Shown: positions 7,014 to 15,461 of the stretch, in pieces
How positions within the stretch are numbered: the stretch's first letter is position 1
How the letters are laid out: every line of letters starts with the position of its first letter
Assembly: GCA_023421395.1 (NCBI GenBank)
Contig: JAEZTL010000017.1
Coordinates: 1-64,000, forward strand
Source of the DNA: Bacillota bacterium
Lineage (GTDB): Bacteria; Bacillota; Clostridia; Christensenellales; Aristaeellaceae
DNA length: 64,000 bases
Direction: 5' to 3'
The notes under the pieces: model-generated
Databases searched by the model: none
What the model saw: the letters and a program-made list of their open reading frames with translations, nothing else
Told to the model about the DNA's origin: nothing
Made by a program: the position numbers and the translations under genes

Positions 7014-8030
7014 ATGAAGCTGACCATCAAGGATGTGGCGCGGGCCGCCAAGGTATCCGTGGCGACCGCTTCGATGGCGCTCAACAACCGGGACGGCGTC
7101 AGCGAGAAGACAAGGGCGAAGGTTCTGGGCGTCGCGCAGGAAATGAACTATGTGCCGGATCACTCCGCAAGGTCTCTGGTCATGCAAACCAGCAGCGTCA
7201 TCGGCCTGATGATCCCGGAAATCCAAAACCCGTTCTACAGCGCGATCGTCGACATTCTGACCAGGATCGCGGAAGACAGGGGATTCACGCTGCTTCTGGG
7301 CATTTCCAACAGCAGCAGCCGGCAGGAAGCCGAGTACGTCCGGATGTTCCTGTCCCGGCGGGTGTGCGGCGTGATCGTGGTGCCGATGCTGGCCAACCAC
7401 CCGGATATCTCCCACCTTGAAATGCTGCGGGCGGCGGATGTGCCGGTGGTGTTCTGCACGGAGAATTACGCGCTCTGTGACGAACCGCTCGTCATGTGCG
7501 ATTTTGCCAGCGGCCAGTACCAGATTACGAAATACCTCCTGGATAAGGGCCTCACGGACTTCTGGTTCGTATCCACCGATATGGATGTGCAGTTTGCGCG
7601 CTTCCGCTATGACGGCTTCTGCCGCGCGCTGCGGGAAGCCGGGCTGGAAGTGAACCGGGACCGCGTGATGCTGCTCCAGTCCCCCCGGTACCGGCACGCC
7701 TATGACGCCACCGACCGCATCGTGGACGATCTGCCCCAGGCGGTTTTATGCATCAACGACATTATGACCATGGCCATCATGAAGCGCATGAACGAGCGGG
7801 GCCTGCGCATCCCGCGGGATGTGTCGGTGGCCGGGTTTGACGATGTGATGTTCTCCGAACTGGTCTCGCCGCCGCTCACCACGGTGCGCCAGCCGCTCAT
7901 GGCCATCTGCGAGAAGACGATGGAGATCCTCGAGGAAAAGCTGCGCGCGGAGTCCGACCAGGCGTCGGTGGAGCGCGGGCGAACCTACCTGATCCAGCCG
8001 GAACTGGTGATCCGGGAGACCACCATCTAG
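7014..8030 (+). CDS. LacI-family transcriptional regulator
   Basis: The 338-residue protein starts with a LacI helix-turn-helix and hinge (MKLTIKDVARAAKVSVATAS, then NYVPDHSARSL) and continues with a periplasmic-binding-protein-like effector domain (GLMIPEIQNPFYSAI; VAGFDDVMFSELVSPPLTTVRQP). I start at ATG 7014, where the helix-turn-helix begins, preceded by a purine-rich AAAGGGA; longer frames run through the operators. It lies 49 bases ahead of the ABC sugar operon and probably represses it and itself through the GAAACGTTTC sites. Effector sugar unknown. Confidence 0.95.
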   Translation: MKLTIKDVARAAKVSVATASMALNNRDGVSEKTRAKVLGVAQEMNYVPDHSARSLVMQTSSVIGLMIPEIQNPFYSAIVDILTRIAEDRGFTLLLGISNSSSRQEAEYVRMFLSRRVCGVIVVPMLANHPDISHLEMLRAADVPVVFCTENYALCDEPLVMCDFASGQYQITKYLLDKGLTDFWFVSTDMDVQFARFRYDGFCRALREAGLEVNRDRVMLLQSPRYRHAYDATDRIVDDLPQAVLCINDIMTMAIMKRMNERGLRIPRDVSVAGFDDVMFSELVSPPLTTVRQPLMAICEKTMEILEEKLRAESDQASVERGRTYLIQPELVIRETTI

Positions 8031-8031
8031 T

Positions 8032-8061
8032 TTATTGTGCCGAAAGGCATGATAATATACT
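8032..8061 (+). promoter_or_regulatory. Candidate promoter of the sugar operon
   Basis: TATACT (8056-8061) is a good -10 box; TTATTG (8032-8037) at 18 bases is a weak -35. It sits between the lacI stop and the binding-protein RBS, so the transport genes may be read separately from lacI. Confidence 0.35.
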
Positions 8062-8079
8062 GAACGAGGAGGGAACCCC

Positions 8080-9042
8080 ATGAAGAAATTGGTATCCATT
8101 CTCCTGGCCGCGCTCCTGATCGCCGCGATGCTCGCCCCCATGGCGATGGCGGAGACCAAGCAAATCACCGTCGGCATGTCCATCCCCCAGATGGCCAATC
8201 CGTACTTCGTGTCCGTCATGAACGGCGTGCAGAAGAAGTGCGACGAGCTGGGCTACAAACTGATCCCCGTGGACGCCGGCTACGATGTGGCCAAGCAGGT
8301 CTCCGACTTTGAAAACTTCGGCAACCAGGGCGTGGACTGCGTCATCGCCTGCCCCATCGACTCCAACGCGCTGGTCCCGGTTGTGGACAAGCTGAAGGAA
8401 AAGGGCATCATCGTGATCTCCTTCGCGCAGATCATCGAGAACGCCAACGCCATCTTCACGCTGGACGAGTACACCTACGGCGTGGCCATCGGCACCAACG
8501 CCGCCAACTGGATCAACGAGAAGCTGGGCGGCAAGGCCCAGGTGCTGATCATCTCCCAGGACAACGTGGAAGCGGTCGTCGCCCGCGGCAACGGCATCCA
8601 GGAGACCATCGAGAAGCTGTGCCCCGAGGCTGAGATCGTGGCCCGTCAGGCCGGCGACAACCCGACCAAGGGCATGGAAATCACCGAAAACATCATGCAG
8701 CAGTATCCGGACGTGCGCGTCATCACCGGCAACAACGACTCCGGCCCCCTCGGCGCCTATGAAGCCATCCTGGGCCTGGGCCTGCCGCAGGAAGAACTGG
8801 ACAAGTTCTACATCGGCGGCGGCGACGCCACCCCGGAAGCCATCGCGAAGATGAAGGAAGAAAACTCCATCTACCGTGCCACCGTTGACCTCGGGCCCTT
8901 CGACACCGGCATGGACTGCGTGACCACCCTGTCCGACTTCCTGGCCAACGGCGTGCCGGAGGAGGCCCCCACCGCCTACTTCCGCATGATCCCCGTGCTG
9001 CAGGCGGACGTGCTGAGCGGCGCTTTCGTGCCCGCTTCCTGA
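8080..9042 (+). CDS. Sugar ABC transporter substrate-binding protein (RbsB-like)
   Basis: The 320-residue protein has a signal peptide (MKKLVSILLAALLIAAM, cleavage likely after AMA near residue 25) and the two-lobed pentose/hexose-binding fold: VGMSIPQMANPYF, then a GVDCVIACPIDSNALVP segment and IGGGDATPEA. It captures a sugar for the importer encoded downstream. There is no lipobox cysteine after the signal peptide, so membrane anchoring is not evident. AGGAGG lies 8 bases upstream of the ATG. Family certain; ligand not determined, although the catabolic neighbours suggest a pentose or hexose entering through isomerase and kinase steps. Confidence 0.94.
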   Translation: MKKLVSILLAALLIAAMLAPMAMAETKQITVGMSIPQMANPYFVSVMNGVQKKCDELGYKLIPVDAGYDVAKQVSDFENFGNQGVDCVIACPIDSNALVPVVDKLKEKGIIVISFAQIIENANAIFTLDEYTYGVAIGTNAANWINEKLGGKAQVLIISQDNVEAVVARGNGIQETIEKLCPEAEIVARQAGDNPTKGMEITENIMQQYPDVRVITGNNDSGPLGAYEAILGLGLPQEELDKFYIGGGDATPEAIAKMKEENSIYRATVDLGPFDTGMDCVTTLSDFLANGVPEEAPTAYFRMIPVLQADVLSGAFVPAS

Positions 9043-9060
9043 TCACCCCCAATCAGCCCG

Positions 9061-9091
9061 TTTGTGCGCCCCCGCCACGGGGGCGCACAAA
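9061..9091 (+). other. Intercistronic stem-loop after the binding-protein gene
   Basis: A perfect 14-bp stem with a CCA loop (TTTGTGCGCCCCCG, then its complement) fills the gap between binding protein and ATPase genes. No T-run follows. Such hairpins often protect the upstream mRNA so that binding protein is made in excess over the membrane components. Confidence 0.7.
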
Positions 9092-9132
9092 TCCATCTTC
9101 AACGCGTGCTTTGCACGAGGCGGAGGCGTTCA

Positions 9133-10626
9133 ATGCAGGAGTATATCTTTGAGGTCAAACATCTGAGCAAGTACTATGCCGGCGTCAAGGCGCTGGACGA
9201 CGTATCGCTCGGATTCCGACGCGGCGAAGTGCACGCGCTGGCCGGGGAAAACGGCGCCGGAAAGTCCACGCTGATCAAGGCCATCACCGGTGCCATTGAA
9301 CCGACGGCAGGCGAAATCGTGGTGGAAGGCGAGAGCTTTTCAAAACTGAACCCCATCGAGGCGATCCACAAGGGGATCGCGGCCATCTATCAGGAATTTA
9401 CGCTGGTTCCGCATCTCACCATCGCGGAAAACATTTACTTCGGCAAGGAAATTGCCAAGAATGGCTTTGTGAACCGCAAGGCCATGAACGATCAGGTCAA
9501 AAAGCTGCTGGATGAGATGGGCATCGACCTGAACCCGGCCAGCTTCGTGTGCGATCTGGGCGTCGCCTACCAGCAGATCGTGGAGATTCTCAAGGCGGTG
9601 TCGTCCAACTCAAAAATTCTGATCATGGACGAGCCCACCGCGCCGCTGACCAACAAGGAAACGGAGATGCTCTTCCGCATCATCCAAAAGCTCAGGGAGC
9701 GCAACACCACCATCATCTTCATCACCCACCGCATGGAGGAGATGTTCAAGATCTGCGACCGGGTCTCCGTCATGCGGGACGGCAAGTATATCGTGACCAA
9801 GGACATTCAAGACGTCACCATGCGGGAACTGGTTTCCTATATGGTAGGCCGCGAACTGGGCGAGGACTATCCGCCCCGGACCACGCCCATCGGCGACGTG
9901 GTGATGGAGGTTCAGGCGCTGACGAACCACAAGGTTCACAACGTATCCTTCCAGCTCAGAAAGGGCGAAGTCCTGGGTTTTGGCGGGCTGGTGGGCGCGG
10001 GCCGGACGGAGGTCATGCAGGCCGTGTTCGGCGCGGACCCGGTGGAGTCCGGCAAGGTGATCCTGAACGGCAAGACGCTGAAAATCACCGATCCGGGCAG
10101 CGCGCTGGAGCAGGGCATCGGCCTGATCCCGGAGGACCGGAAAAACCAGGGCGTGCTGCTGGGACTCACGGTCAAGGAAAACGTAACCTTCTCGTCGCTC
10201 AAGCAGGCCATGGTAGGCCCCTTCGTGGACGATCGGAAGGATGCGAAGATCGCCGATGAATACATCAAAAAGCTGAGAATCAAGACGCCCAGCGTACATC
10301 AGCTGGTCAAAAATCTGTCCGGCGGAAACCAGCAGAAGGTCGTCCTGGCCAAGATGCTGGCGACGCGCTGCGACGTCATCATTTTCGACGAACCGACCCG
10401 GGGCATCGACGTGGGCGCCAAACAGGAGATCTACCACCTGATGCGCCACCTGGTGGAAGTCGAGGGAAAGAGCGTCATCATGGTGTCATCGGAAATGCCT
10501 GAGCTCATCGGCATGAGCGACCGCATCCTTGTCATGCGCCATGGTGAAATCGCGGGCGAGATTGAGCGCAAGGATTTCTCGCAGGAACTCATCTTCCAAT
10601 ACGCATCCGGACTGATAGGAGGTTGA
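9133..10626 (+). CDS. Sugar ABC transporter ATP-binding protein, two ABC domains (RbsA/MglA-like)
   Basis: The 497-residue product contains two ABC cassettes. The first has Walker A GENGAGKST and Walker B LIMDEPTAPL; the second has the degenerate Walker A GLVGAGRTEV typical of this family, a LSGGNQQK signature and Walker B IIFDEPTRGIDVGAK. This cytoplasmic subunit powers import with the permease 4 bases downstream. ATG 9133 follows GGAGG by 6 bases; the frame extends upstream through the hairpin and is not used. Length matches RbsA-type proteins of about 500 residues. Confidence 0.95.
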   Translation: MQEYIFEVKHLSKYYAGVKALDDVSLGFRRGEVHALAGENGAGKSTLIKAITGAIEPTAGEIVVEGESFSKLNPIEAIHKGIAAIYQEFTLVPHLTIAENIYFGKEIAKNGFVNRKAMNDQVKKLLDEMGIDLNPASFVCDLGVAYQQIVEILKAVSSNSKILIMDEPTAPLTNKETEMLFRIIQKLRERNTTIIFITHRMEEMFKICDRVSVMRDGKYIVTKDIQDVTMRELVSYMVGRELGEDYPPRTTPIGDVVMEVQALTNHKVHNVSFQLRKGEVLGFGGLVGAGRTEVMQAVFGADPVESGKVILNGKTLKITDPGSALEQGIGLIPEDRKNQGVLLGLTVKENVTFSSLKQAMVGPFVDDRKDAKIADEYIKKLRIKTPSVHQLVKNLSGGNQQKVVLAKMLATRCDVIIFDEPTRGIDVGAKQEIYHLMRHLVEVEGKSVIMVSSEMPELIGMSDRILVMRHGEIAGEIERKDFSQELIFQYASGLIGG

Positions 10627-10630
10627 CCCC

Positions 10631-11599
10631 ATGTCCAAGATCGATTCGAAAAAGCTCAAATCCATGCTGGGCAGCTACGGCATCATCTTCGTATTGATCC
10701 TGCTGGTGGCGGTGTTCGCGTCGCTGTCCCCGCGCTTCCTGCTTCCGGACAACATCTTCAACATTCTCCGGCAGGTATCCATCGTGGGCATCATTTCGGT
10801 GGGCATGACCTTTGTCATGCTGACCGGCGGCATTGACCTCTCCTGCGGCTCCGTGGTGGGCGCCAGCTGCGTGGGCGCGGCGCTTCTGATGACCAAGGCC
10901 AGCATGCACCCGGTGCTCGCCTGCCTCATCATGGTGTGCTTCGGCACCATCCTGGGCCTGGCCAACGCGTACTTCATCTCGCAGCTCAAGGTCCCTCCGT
11001 TCATCGCCACGCTGGGCATGATGACCTCGGTCCGCGGCATCGCCTACATCATCACCGGCGGCCTGCCGGTCTTCGGCTTCAACCGCTCCTTTACCGTACT
11101 CGGCCAGGGCTATCTGGGCGTGGTGCCGATCCCGGTCATCGTGATGCTCATCGTGTTCGCCTTTGGCATCGTATTCCTCTCCAAGACCCGCCTCGGCCGC
11201 CACATCTACGGCGTGGGCGGCAACGAGGAGGCTTCGCGCCTGTCGGGCGTCCACGTCAAGAAGATCAAGTACCTGGTCTACGGCCTCGCAGGCTTCATGA
11301 GCTCGCTGGCGGGCGTGGTGCTGCTGGCCCGCGTCAACTCCGGCCAGCCCAACGCCGGTGCCGGGTATGAAATGGACGTCATTACCGGCGTCGTGCTGGG
11401 CGGCGTCAGCATGTCGGGCGGCCAAGGCCGGCTGATCATGGTGGTCGTCGGCGTCATGATCATGGGCATCCTGACCAACGGCATGACCATGCTGACCATC
11501 AACGAATACGTGCAGCAGTTCGTCAAGGGCATGGTGCTCATCGGCGCCGTCGCGCTGGACAGCCTGATCAAGTCTCAGAAATCCAGGCAGATCGTCTGA
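10631..11599 (+). CDS. Sugar ABC transporter permease (RbsC-like)
   Basis: This 322-residue, highly hydrophobic protein has the BPD_transp_2 features of ribose-type permeases: the GMTFVMLTGGIDLS loop, PPFIATLGMMT, and the GGNEEASRLSGV cytoplasmic coupling loop, with about eight to ten membrane segments. It pairs with the ATPase immediately upstream and the binding protein at 8080. AGGAGG precedes the ATG by 6 bases. Substrate is not encoded in recognisable motifs. Confidence 0.95.
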   Translation: MSKIDSKKLKSMLGSYGIIFVLILLVAVFASLSPRFLLPDNIFNILRQVSIVGIISVGMTFVMLTGGIDLSCGSVVGASCVGAALLMTKASMHPVLACLIMVCFGTILGLANAYFISQLKVPPFIATLGMMTSVRGIAYIITGGLPVFGFNRSFTVLGQGYLGVVPIPVIVMLIVFAFGIVFLSKTRLGRHIYGVGGNEEASRLSGVHVKKIKYLVYGLAGFMSSLAGVVLLARVNSGQPNAGAGYEMDVITGVVLGGVSMSGGQGRLIMVVVGVMIMGILTNGMTMLTINEYVQQFVKGMVLIGAVALDSLIKSQKSRQIV

Positions 11600-11627
11600 T
11601 CACAGAGAACGATAGGAGGAAGACATC

Positions 11628-12308
11628 ATGAAGCGATCGGAGCTTAACCAGATCATGCGGGACGCGGTGGATTTCATCGCCTCCTTCAAATTCGCGCTGC
11701 CGCCCTTTGTCACCTGGACGATGGACGAGTGGGCGACCAAGAACCACGAGTACGACGAGATCAAGGACAACATGCTGGGCTGGGACATCACCGACTTCGG
11801 CTCCGGGGATTTCCACAAGTGCGGCCTTCTGATGATCACGCTCAGGAACGGCAACTTCCACGACCCCAAGTACGTGAAGCCCTACGCGGAAAAGCTGCTG
11901 ATCTCCGAGGAGGGCCAGGTGACGCCCTACCACTTCCACTGGAAGAAGATGGAGGACATCATCAACCGCGGCGGCGGCACGCTGGTCGTGAAGTGCTATA
12001 ACTCCGGCGAGAACGGTGAAAAGCTGGACACCCCGGTCACGGTCTTCATGGACGGCCGCGCCTTTGAAGTGCCCGCGGGCCAGCGCGTCGAGGTGGGCGT
12101 GGGCGAGAGCATCACGCTGCCCACCGGCCAGTACCACACCTTCTGGGCCGAAGGCGGACCCTGCCTCATCGGCGAGGTTTCCAAGACCAACGACGACAAC
12201 GTGGACAACCGCTTCTATGATCCGGTCGGCCGCTTCCCCACCATCGAGGAGGACGAGCCCATCCTGTATCCTCTCTTCAGCGAATACCCCAACATGCCGA
12301 AGAAGTGA
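11628..12308 (+). CDS. D-lyxose isomerase-family protein
   Basis: The 226-residue cupin-like protein matches the D-lyxose ketol-isomerase family. Metal ligands are visible as His102, His104 (YHFHWKKMEDIINRGG), Glu109 and His170 (GQYHTFW). Family enzymes interconvert D-lyxose and D-xylulose, often with activity on mannose/fructose. An AGGAGG lies about 8 bases before the ATG. It follows the permease by 28 bases and precedes an FGGY kinase, so the pathway is probably import, isomerisation to a ketose, then phosphorylation. A terminator-like hairpin lies between it and the kinase. Confidence 0.88.
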   Translation: MKRSELNQIMRDAVDFIASFKFALPPFVTWTMDEWATKNHEYDEIKDNMLGWDITDFGSGDFHKCGLLMITLRNGNFHDPKYVKPYAEKLLISEEGQVTPYHFHWKKMEDIINRGGGTLVVKCYNSGENGEKLDTPVTVFMDGRAFEVPAGQRVEVGVGESITLPTGQYHTFWAEGGPCLIGEVSKTNDDNVDNRFYDPVGRFPTIEEDEPILYPLFSEYPNMPKK

Positions 12309-12316
12309 GCCACGAA

Positions 12317-12361
12317 GCCCGGGGGGCGTCCGCGGGAGCGGGCGGCCCCCGGGCATTTTTT
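12317..12361 (+). terminator. Rho-independent terminator or attenuator before the kinase gene
   Basis: GCCCGGGGG (12317-12325) pairs with CCCCCGGGC (12346-12354), followed by A and six Ts. The kinase RBS (GGGAGGTG) begins straight after the T-run. It should end or dampen transcription in mid-operon. Confidence 0.75.
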
Positions 12362-12378
12362 CGGGAGGTGATTGCGCG

Positions 12379-13863
12379 ATGGCGGTGATTGGCCTGGACG
12401 TCGGAACCACCGGCGTCAAGAGCACGGTGTTTGACGAGCGCGCTCAGGTGATCGGGCACGCGTATCGGGAGTACAACCTGATCGGTGAGCGCGAGGGAAA
12501 GTATGAACTTGACCCCTCCGAGCTGTGGACGAAGGCGGCGGAGGTGCTGGAGGAATCCGCGCGGGGCTGCGGCGGCGACGTGAAGGCGATTTCGGTCACG
12601 TCCTTCGGCGAATCCTTCGTGTGCCTGGACGAGGCGGACCGGCCCCTCTGCAACACCATGATCTACATGGACAAGCGGGGCCTTGAGGAGTGCCGGGAGT
12701 ACCGCGAAACGCGCTCCGAGCGGGAGATTTTCTCCGAATGCGGACAGTTCGTAGACCCGATGTTCGCGCTGTACAAGCTGCGCTGGATGCGAAAGCATCA
12801 GCCGGAAATTCTGAAGAAAACCCAAAAACTGTGCTTTATCGCGGATTTTATGACGTACCGGCTGGGTGCGGACCACCGGTGCGATTACTCGCTGGCGGCC
12901 AGGAGCGCCATGTTCAACGTCTTCACCAAGGCATGGATCGACTCGGCCATCGAGTTCTCCACCATCGACCGGGCCATGCTGCCAAAGCCCGTGCCCAGCG
13001 GCAGTGTGGTGGGCCATATGAGCCGGTCAATGGCCGAGAAACTGGGCATGACCGAAGGCGTCAAGCTGATCGTCAGCGGGCACGACCAGGTTCTGGCCGC
13101 GCTGGGCAGCGGCGCGTGGGCGCCGGGCGACGTGGCCAACGGCATGGGCACGGTGGACTGTATCACCGCGGTGATGCGGGGTGACCAGTTGAATCTGGAC
13201 GCGCTGATGGAGTATAATTTTCCGGTGGTCCCCTTCATGGACACGGGCGACTACGTAACCTACGCGTTCAACATGTCCGGCGGCTGTGCGATCAAGTGGT
13301 TCCGGGATGTGCTCGCCAAGGATCTGGCCGGGCAGGGCGACGCCTACCGGATTCTGGACGGCGAGGCGGACGGCAAGCCCACCGGCATCATCGTACTGCC
13401 CTATCTGGCCGGCGGCGGCACGCCCTATATGGACGGCGTGACGCCCGCGGCCATTGCGGGCCTCCGGCTGGGCACTTCCCGGGGCGAGCTGTTCCGCGCG
13501 TTCCTGGAAGGAGAGGCCTATGAGATGATGCTCAACATCGAGTGCCTGCGGGCGGTGGGCATCGACATTCAGAAGGTCGTCACCGTGGGCGGCGGCTCCA
13601 ATTCGAAGCTGTGGATGCAGATCCGCGCCGACGTGTTCGACCGGCCCGTGTACCTCCCGGCCAACAAGGAGGCCGGCACGCTGGCCGGCGCCATGCTCTG
13701 CTACGCGGCGACCGGCGTGTACCCGTCGCTCAGGGCGGCGCAGGAGGCGATGGTCCGCTACGAGCGGCCCTTCATCCCCGATCCGGCCGAGGCCCACGCC
13801 TACCGGGCCCATTATGAGCGCTACAAGAAATGCTACCGCCTGACGAAAGAGCTGTTCCAATAG
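12379..13863 (+). CDS. FGGY-family carbohydrate kinase (xylulokinase-like)
   Basis: The 494-residue protein shows the two actin-fold domains of FGGY kinases: an N-terminal phosphate loop GLDVGTTGVKSTVFD, the GHDQVLAALGSG segment, and the C-terminal ATP-site motif VGGGSNSKLWMQIRADV. These enzymes phosphorylate ketoses or polyols with ATP in the cytosol. Beside a lyxose isomerase-type enzyme, D-xylulose is a natural candidate substrate, but specificity in this family cannot be read reliably. ATG 12379 has GGGAGGTG 8 bases upstream. mtlD-like dehydrogenase follows after 51 bases. Confidence 0.92.
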   Translation: MAVIGLDVGTTGVKSTVFDERAQVIGHAYREYNLIGEREGKYELDPSELWTKAAEVLEESARGCGGDVKAISVTSFGESFVCLDEADRPLCNTMIYMDKRGLEECREYRETRSEREIFSECGQFVDPMFALYKLRWMRKHQPEILKKTQKLCFIADFMTYRLGADHRCDYSLAARSAMFNVFTKAWIDSAIEFSTIDRAMLPKPVPSGSVVGHMSRSMAEKLGMTEGVKLIVSGHDQVLAALGSGAWAPGDVANGMGTVDCITAVMRGDQLNLDALMEYNFPVVPFMDTGDYVTYAFNMSGGCAIKWFRDVLAKDLAGQGDAYRILDGEADGKPTGIIVLPYLAGGGTPYMDGVTPAAIAGLRLGTSRGELFRAFLEGEAYEMMLNIECLRAVGIDIQKVVTVGGGSNSKLWMQIRADVFDRPVYLPANKEAGTLAGAMLCYAATGVYPSLRAAQEAMVRYERPFIPDPAEAHAYRAHYERYKKCYRLTKELFQ

Positions 13864-13914
13864 ACCGCGCACGGCCTTAGCGCCGAAAACGAACGATGAA
13901 GGGAACATGGATCA

Positions 13915-15060
13915 ATGCAAAGTGCTGTTATCTACGGGGCAGGCAACATAGGCCGGGGGTTTATCGGCCAGGTTTTTCATGATTCCGGATACGAAGTGAT
14001 CTTCATCGACGTCAATATGGAGGTTATTGACGCGCTGAACGCAAAGGGCGGCTACACCCTTCGCGTTGTCGGCAACGAGGAGGACGTCGACACCCTGATC
14101 GATAATGTCCGGGGCATCGACGGGCGCGACGCGGAAGCGGTCGTTCGCGCCATCGCGGACGCCGACCTGATGGCAACCTCCATCGGCGTCAACATACTGC
14201 CGCGCATCGCCGGCAACATCGCATCGGGCATCAAGCGCCGGGCGGAGAGCGGAAACAAGCATCCGTTGAATATCCTGCTGTGCGAAAACCTGATGAACGC
14301 GGCGCACCACATGCGGGATCTGCTTGCGCCGTATTTTGAGGACGGTCAGCGCGCTCTGCTGGAGGGGACGGGGCTTGTCGAGGTGACGATCGGCCGCATG
14401 GTGCCCGCGCTGCCCAAGGAGCTGTCCGCGCTGGACCCCACGCTGATCCAGGTGGAGCGCTTCTGCACACTGCCCGTGGACACCAGCAAATTCGTCGGGG
14501 ACGTGCCCGTGCTGGCGCATGCCGAATACATCACGCCGTTCGCCGTCTGCGAGGAAAAGAAGCTCTACCTCCACAACATGAGCCACGCGCTGTGCGCGTA
14601 TCTGGGCTATCACAAGGGTTATACCTACCTGTGGGAAGCGGCGGAGGACGGCGAAATCCGCGCGGTGCTGCGTGACGCCATGCATAATACCGCCGAGGCC
14701 ATCGCCGAGGCCTTTTCCGCGGACAAGGATGCGATCGCCGCCTTCGCGGAGGATCTTCTGGAGCGCTACCGGAACCGCCGGCTGGGCGATACCATCGAGC
14801 GCGTCGCAAAGGACCCCCTGCGGAAGCTGCAGCCCGCCGACCGCCTGATCGGCGCCGTCAACCGCTGCAAGGCGCAGGGGAAGCCCTACGGCGCCATCCT
14901 GCTGGGCGTCGCCGCGGCCCTTTCGTACCGCCCGGCGGCAGATCTCATGGAGGCATTGGCGAAAGAGGGTGTACCGGGCTTCCTCGCAAGCCGCTGCGGC
15001 CTCGATTCGGCGGATATCAGCACGGTCGTGACCCTCCTGAAAAAATACCCGCCCGCCTGA
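13915..15060 (+). CDS. mtlD: Mannitol-1-phosphate 5-dehydrogenase-like protein
   Basis: The 381-residue protein has the polyol-specific long-chain dehydrogenase architecture: N-terminal NAD fold with GAGNIGRGFIGQ, and the catalytic segment KKLYLHNMSHALCAYLG near residues 205-225. MtlD oxidises mannitol-1-phosphate to fructose-6-phosphate with NAD. It closes the operon that begins at 8080. No mannitol phosphotransferase gene is nearby, so it may act on a sugar- or polyol-phosphate made by the kinase, or link to fructose-6-phosphate. GAAGGGAA lies upstream of the ATG. Confidence 0.9.
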   Translation: MQSAVIYGAGNIGRGFIGQVFHDSGYEVIFIDVNMEVIDALNAKGGYTLRVVGNEEDVDTLIDNVRGIDGRDAEAVVRAIADADLMATSIGVNILPRIAGNIASGIKRRAESGNKHPLNILLCENLMNAAHHMRDLLAPYFEDGQRALLEGTGLVEVTIGRMVPALPKELSALDPTLIQVERFCTLPVDTSKFVGDVPVLAHAEYITPFAVCEEKKLYLHNMSHALCAYLGYHKGYTYLWEAAEDGEIRAVLRDAMHNTAEAIAEAFSADKDAIAAFAEDLLERYRNRRLGDTIERVAKDPLRKLQPADRLIGAVNRCKAQGKPYGAILLGVAAALSYRPAADLMEALAKEGVPGFLASRCGLDSADISTVVTLLKKYPPA

Positions 15061-15071
15061 AACCGGCCCCA

Positions 15072-15100
15072 GGCCCGGCGGGATTCTCCCCCGCCGGGCC
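15072..15100 (+). terminator. Hairpin after mtlD
   Basis: An 11-bp perfect stem, GGCCCGGCGGG and CCCGCCGGGCC with a 7-base loop, begins 12 bases after the mtlD stop. It lacks a T-run, so it may stabilise the 3' end rather than terminate alone. Confidence 0.5.
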
Positions 15101-15112
15101 CGAGCCACAGCT

Positions 15113-15360
15113 TATACCAATCCAAAACATGAATGATTCGTCGGGGTGGGTCTTATTGCGCGGGCAAGGTTGGTTTCCCCTCAGGGGAAACCAAGTCGCT
15201 TCGCGACCGGGTGATTCAAATAGATTTGAATCAATCGCCCCGTGTCGCCTGTCGCTCAACACAGCGCTGCATTTCACGCCGAAGGCGTATCCCGAAGGGT
15301 CGCCTCGCTTTGGCTCCCTGTTCCGCATCAAAGATCCTCTCCTCTTTGAAATCATGAATT
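15113..15360 (-). repeat. Dispersed intergenic repeat, copy B (fullest copy)
   Basis: Read on the minus strand it matches copy A (1623-1796) at both ends and adds an internal block of about 85 bases. The block holds two palindromes: TTGGTTTCCCC (15170-15180) with GGGGAAACCAA (15184-15194), and GATTCAAA (15213-15220) with TTTGAATC (15225-15232). A frame across the element gives a peptide similar to one in copy A, but the similarity follows the DNA and ends at the element borders. Confidence 0.8.
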
Positions 15361-15377
15361 TTTTTACTGGGGAATAA

Positions 15378-15413
15378 AGAGAGAAGCCGCCGTGAAACCG
15401 GCGGCTTCTCTCT
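15378..15413 (-). terminator. Terminator of the ABC permease operon
   Basis: AGAGAGAAGCCGCC (15378-15391) and its exact complement (15400-15413) form a 14-15-bp stem. On the minus strand it is followed by a T-rich TTTATT tract, and it lies about 50 bases past the stop at 15462. It may also stop read-through from the left. Confidence 0.75.
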
Positions 15414-15461
15414 GATCATCCGGAGAGCCCCCTCGGGCGTTCGCGCCGGCGTCGAAGCGCG

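Noticed and set aside
13912..15108. 398-codon open frame opposite mtlD
   Set aside because: A shadow of the mtlD frame in GC-rich DNA; no RBS and no recognisable domain.
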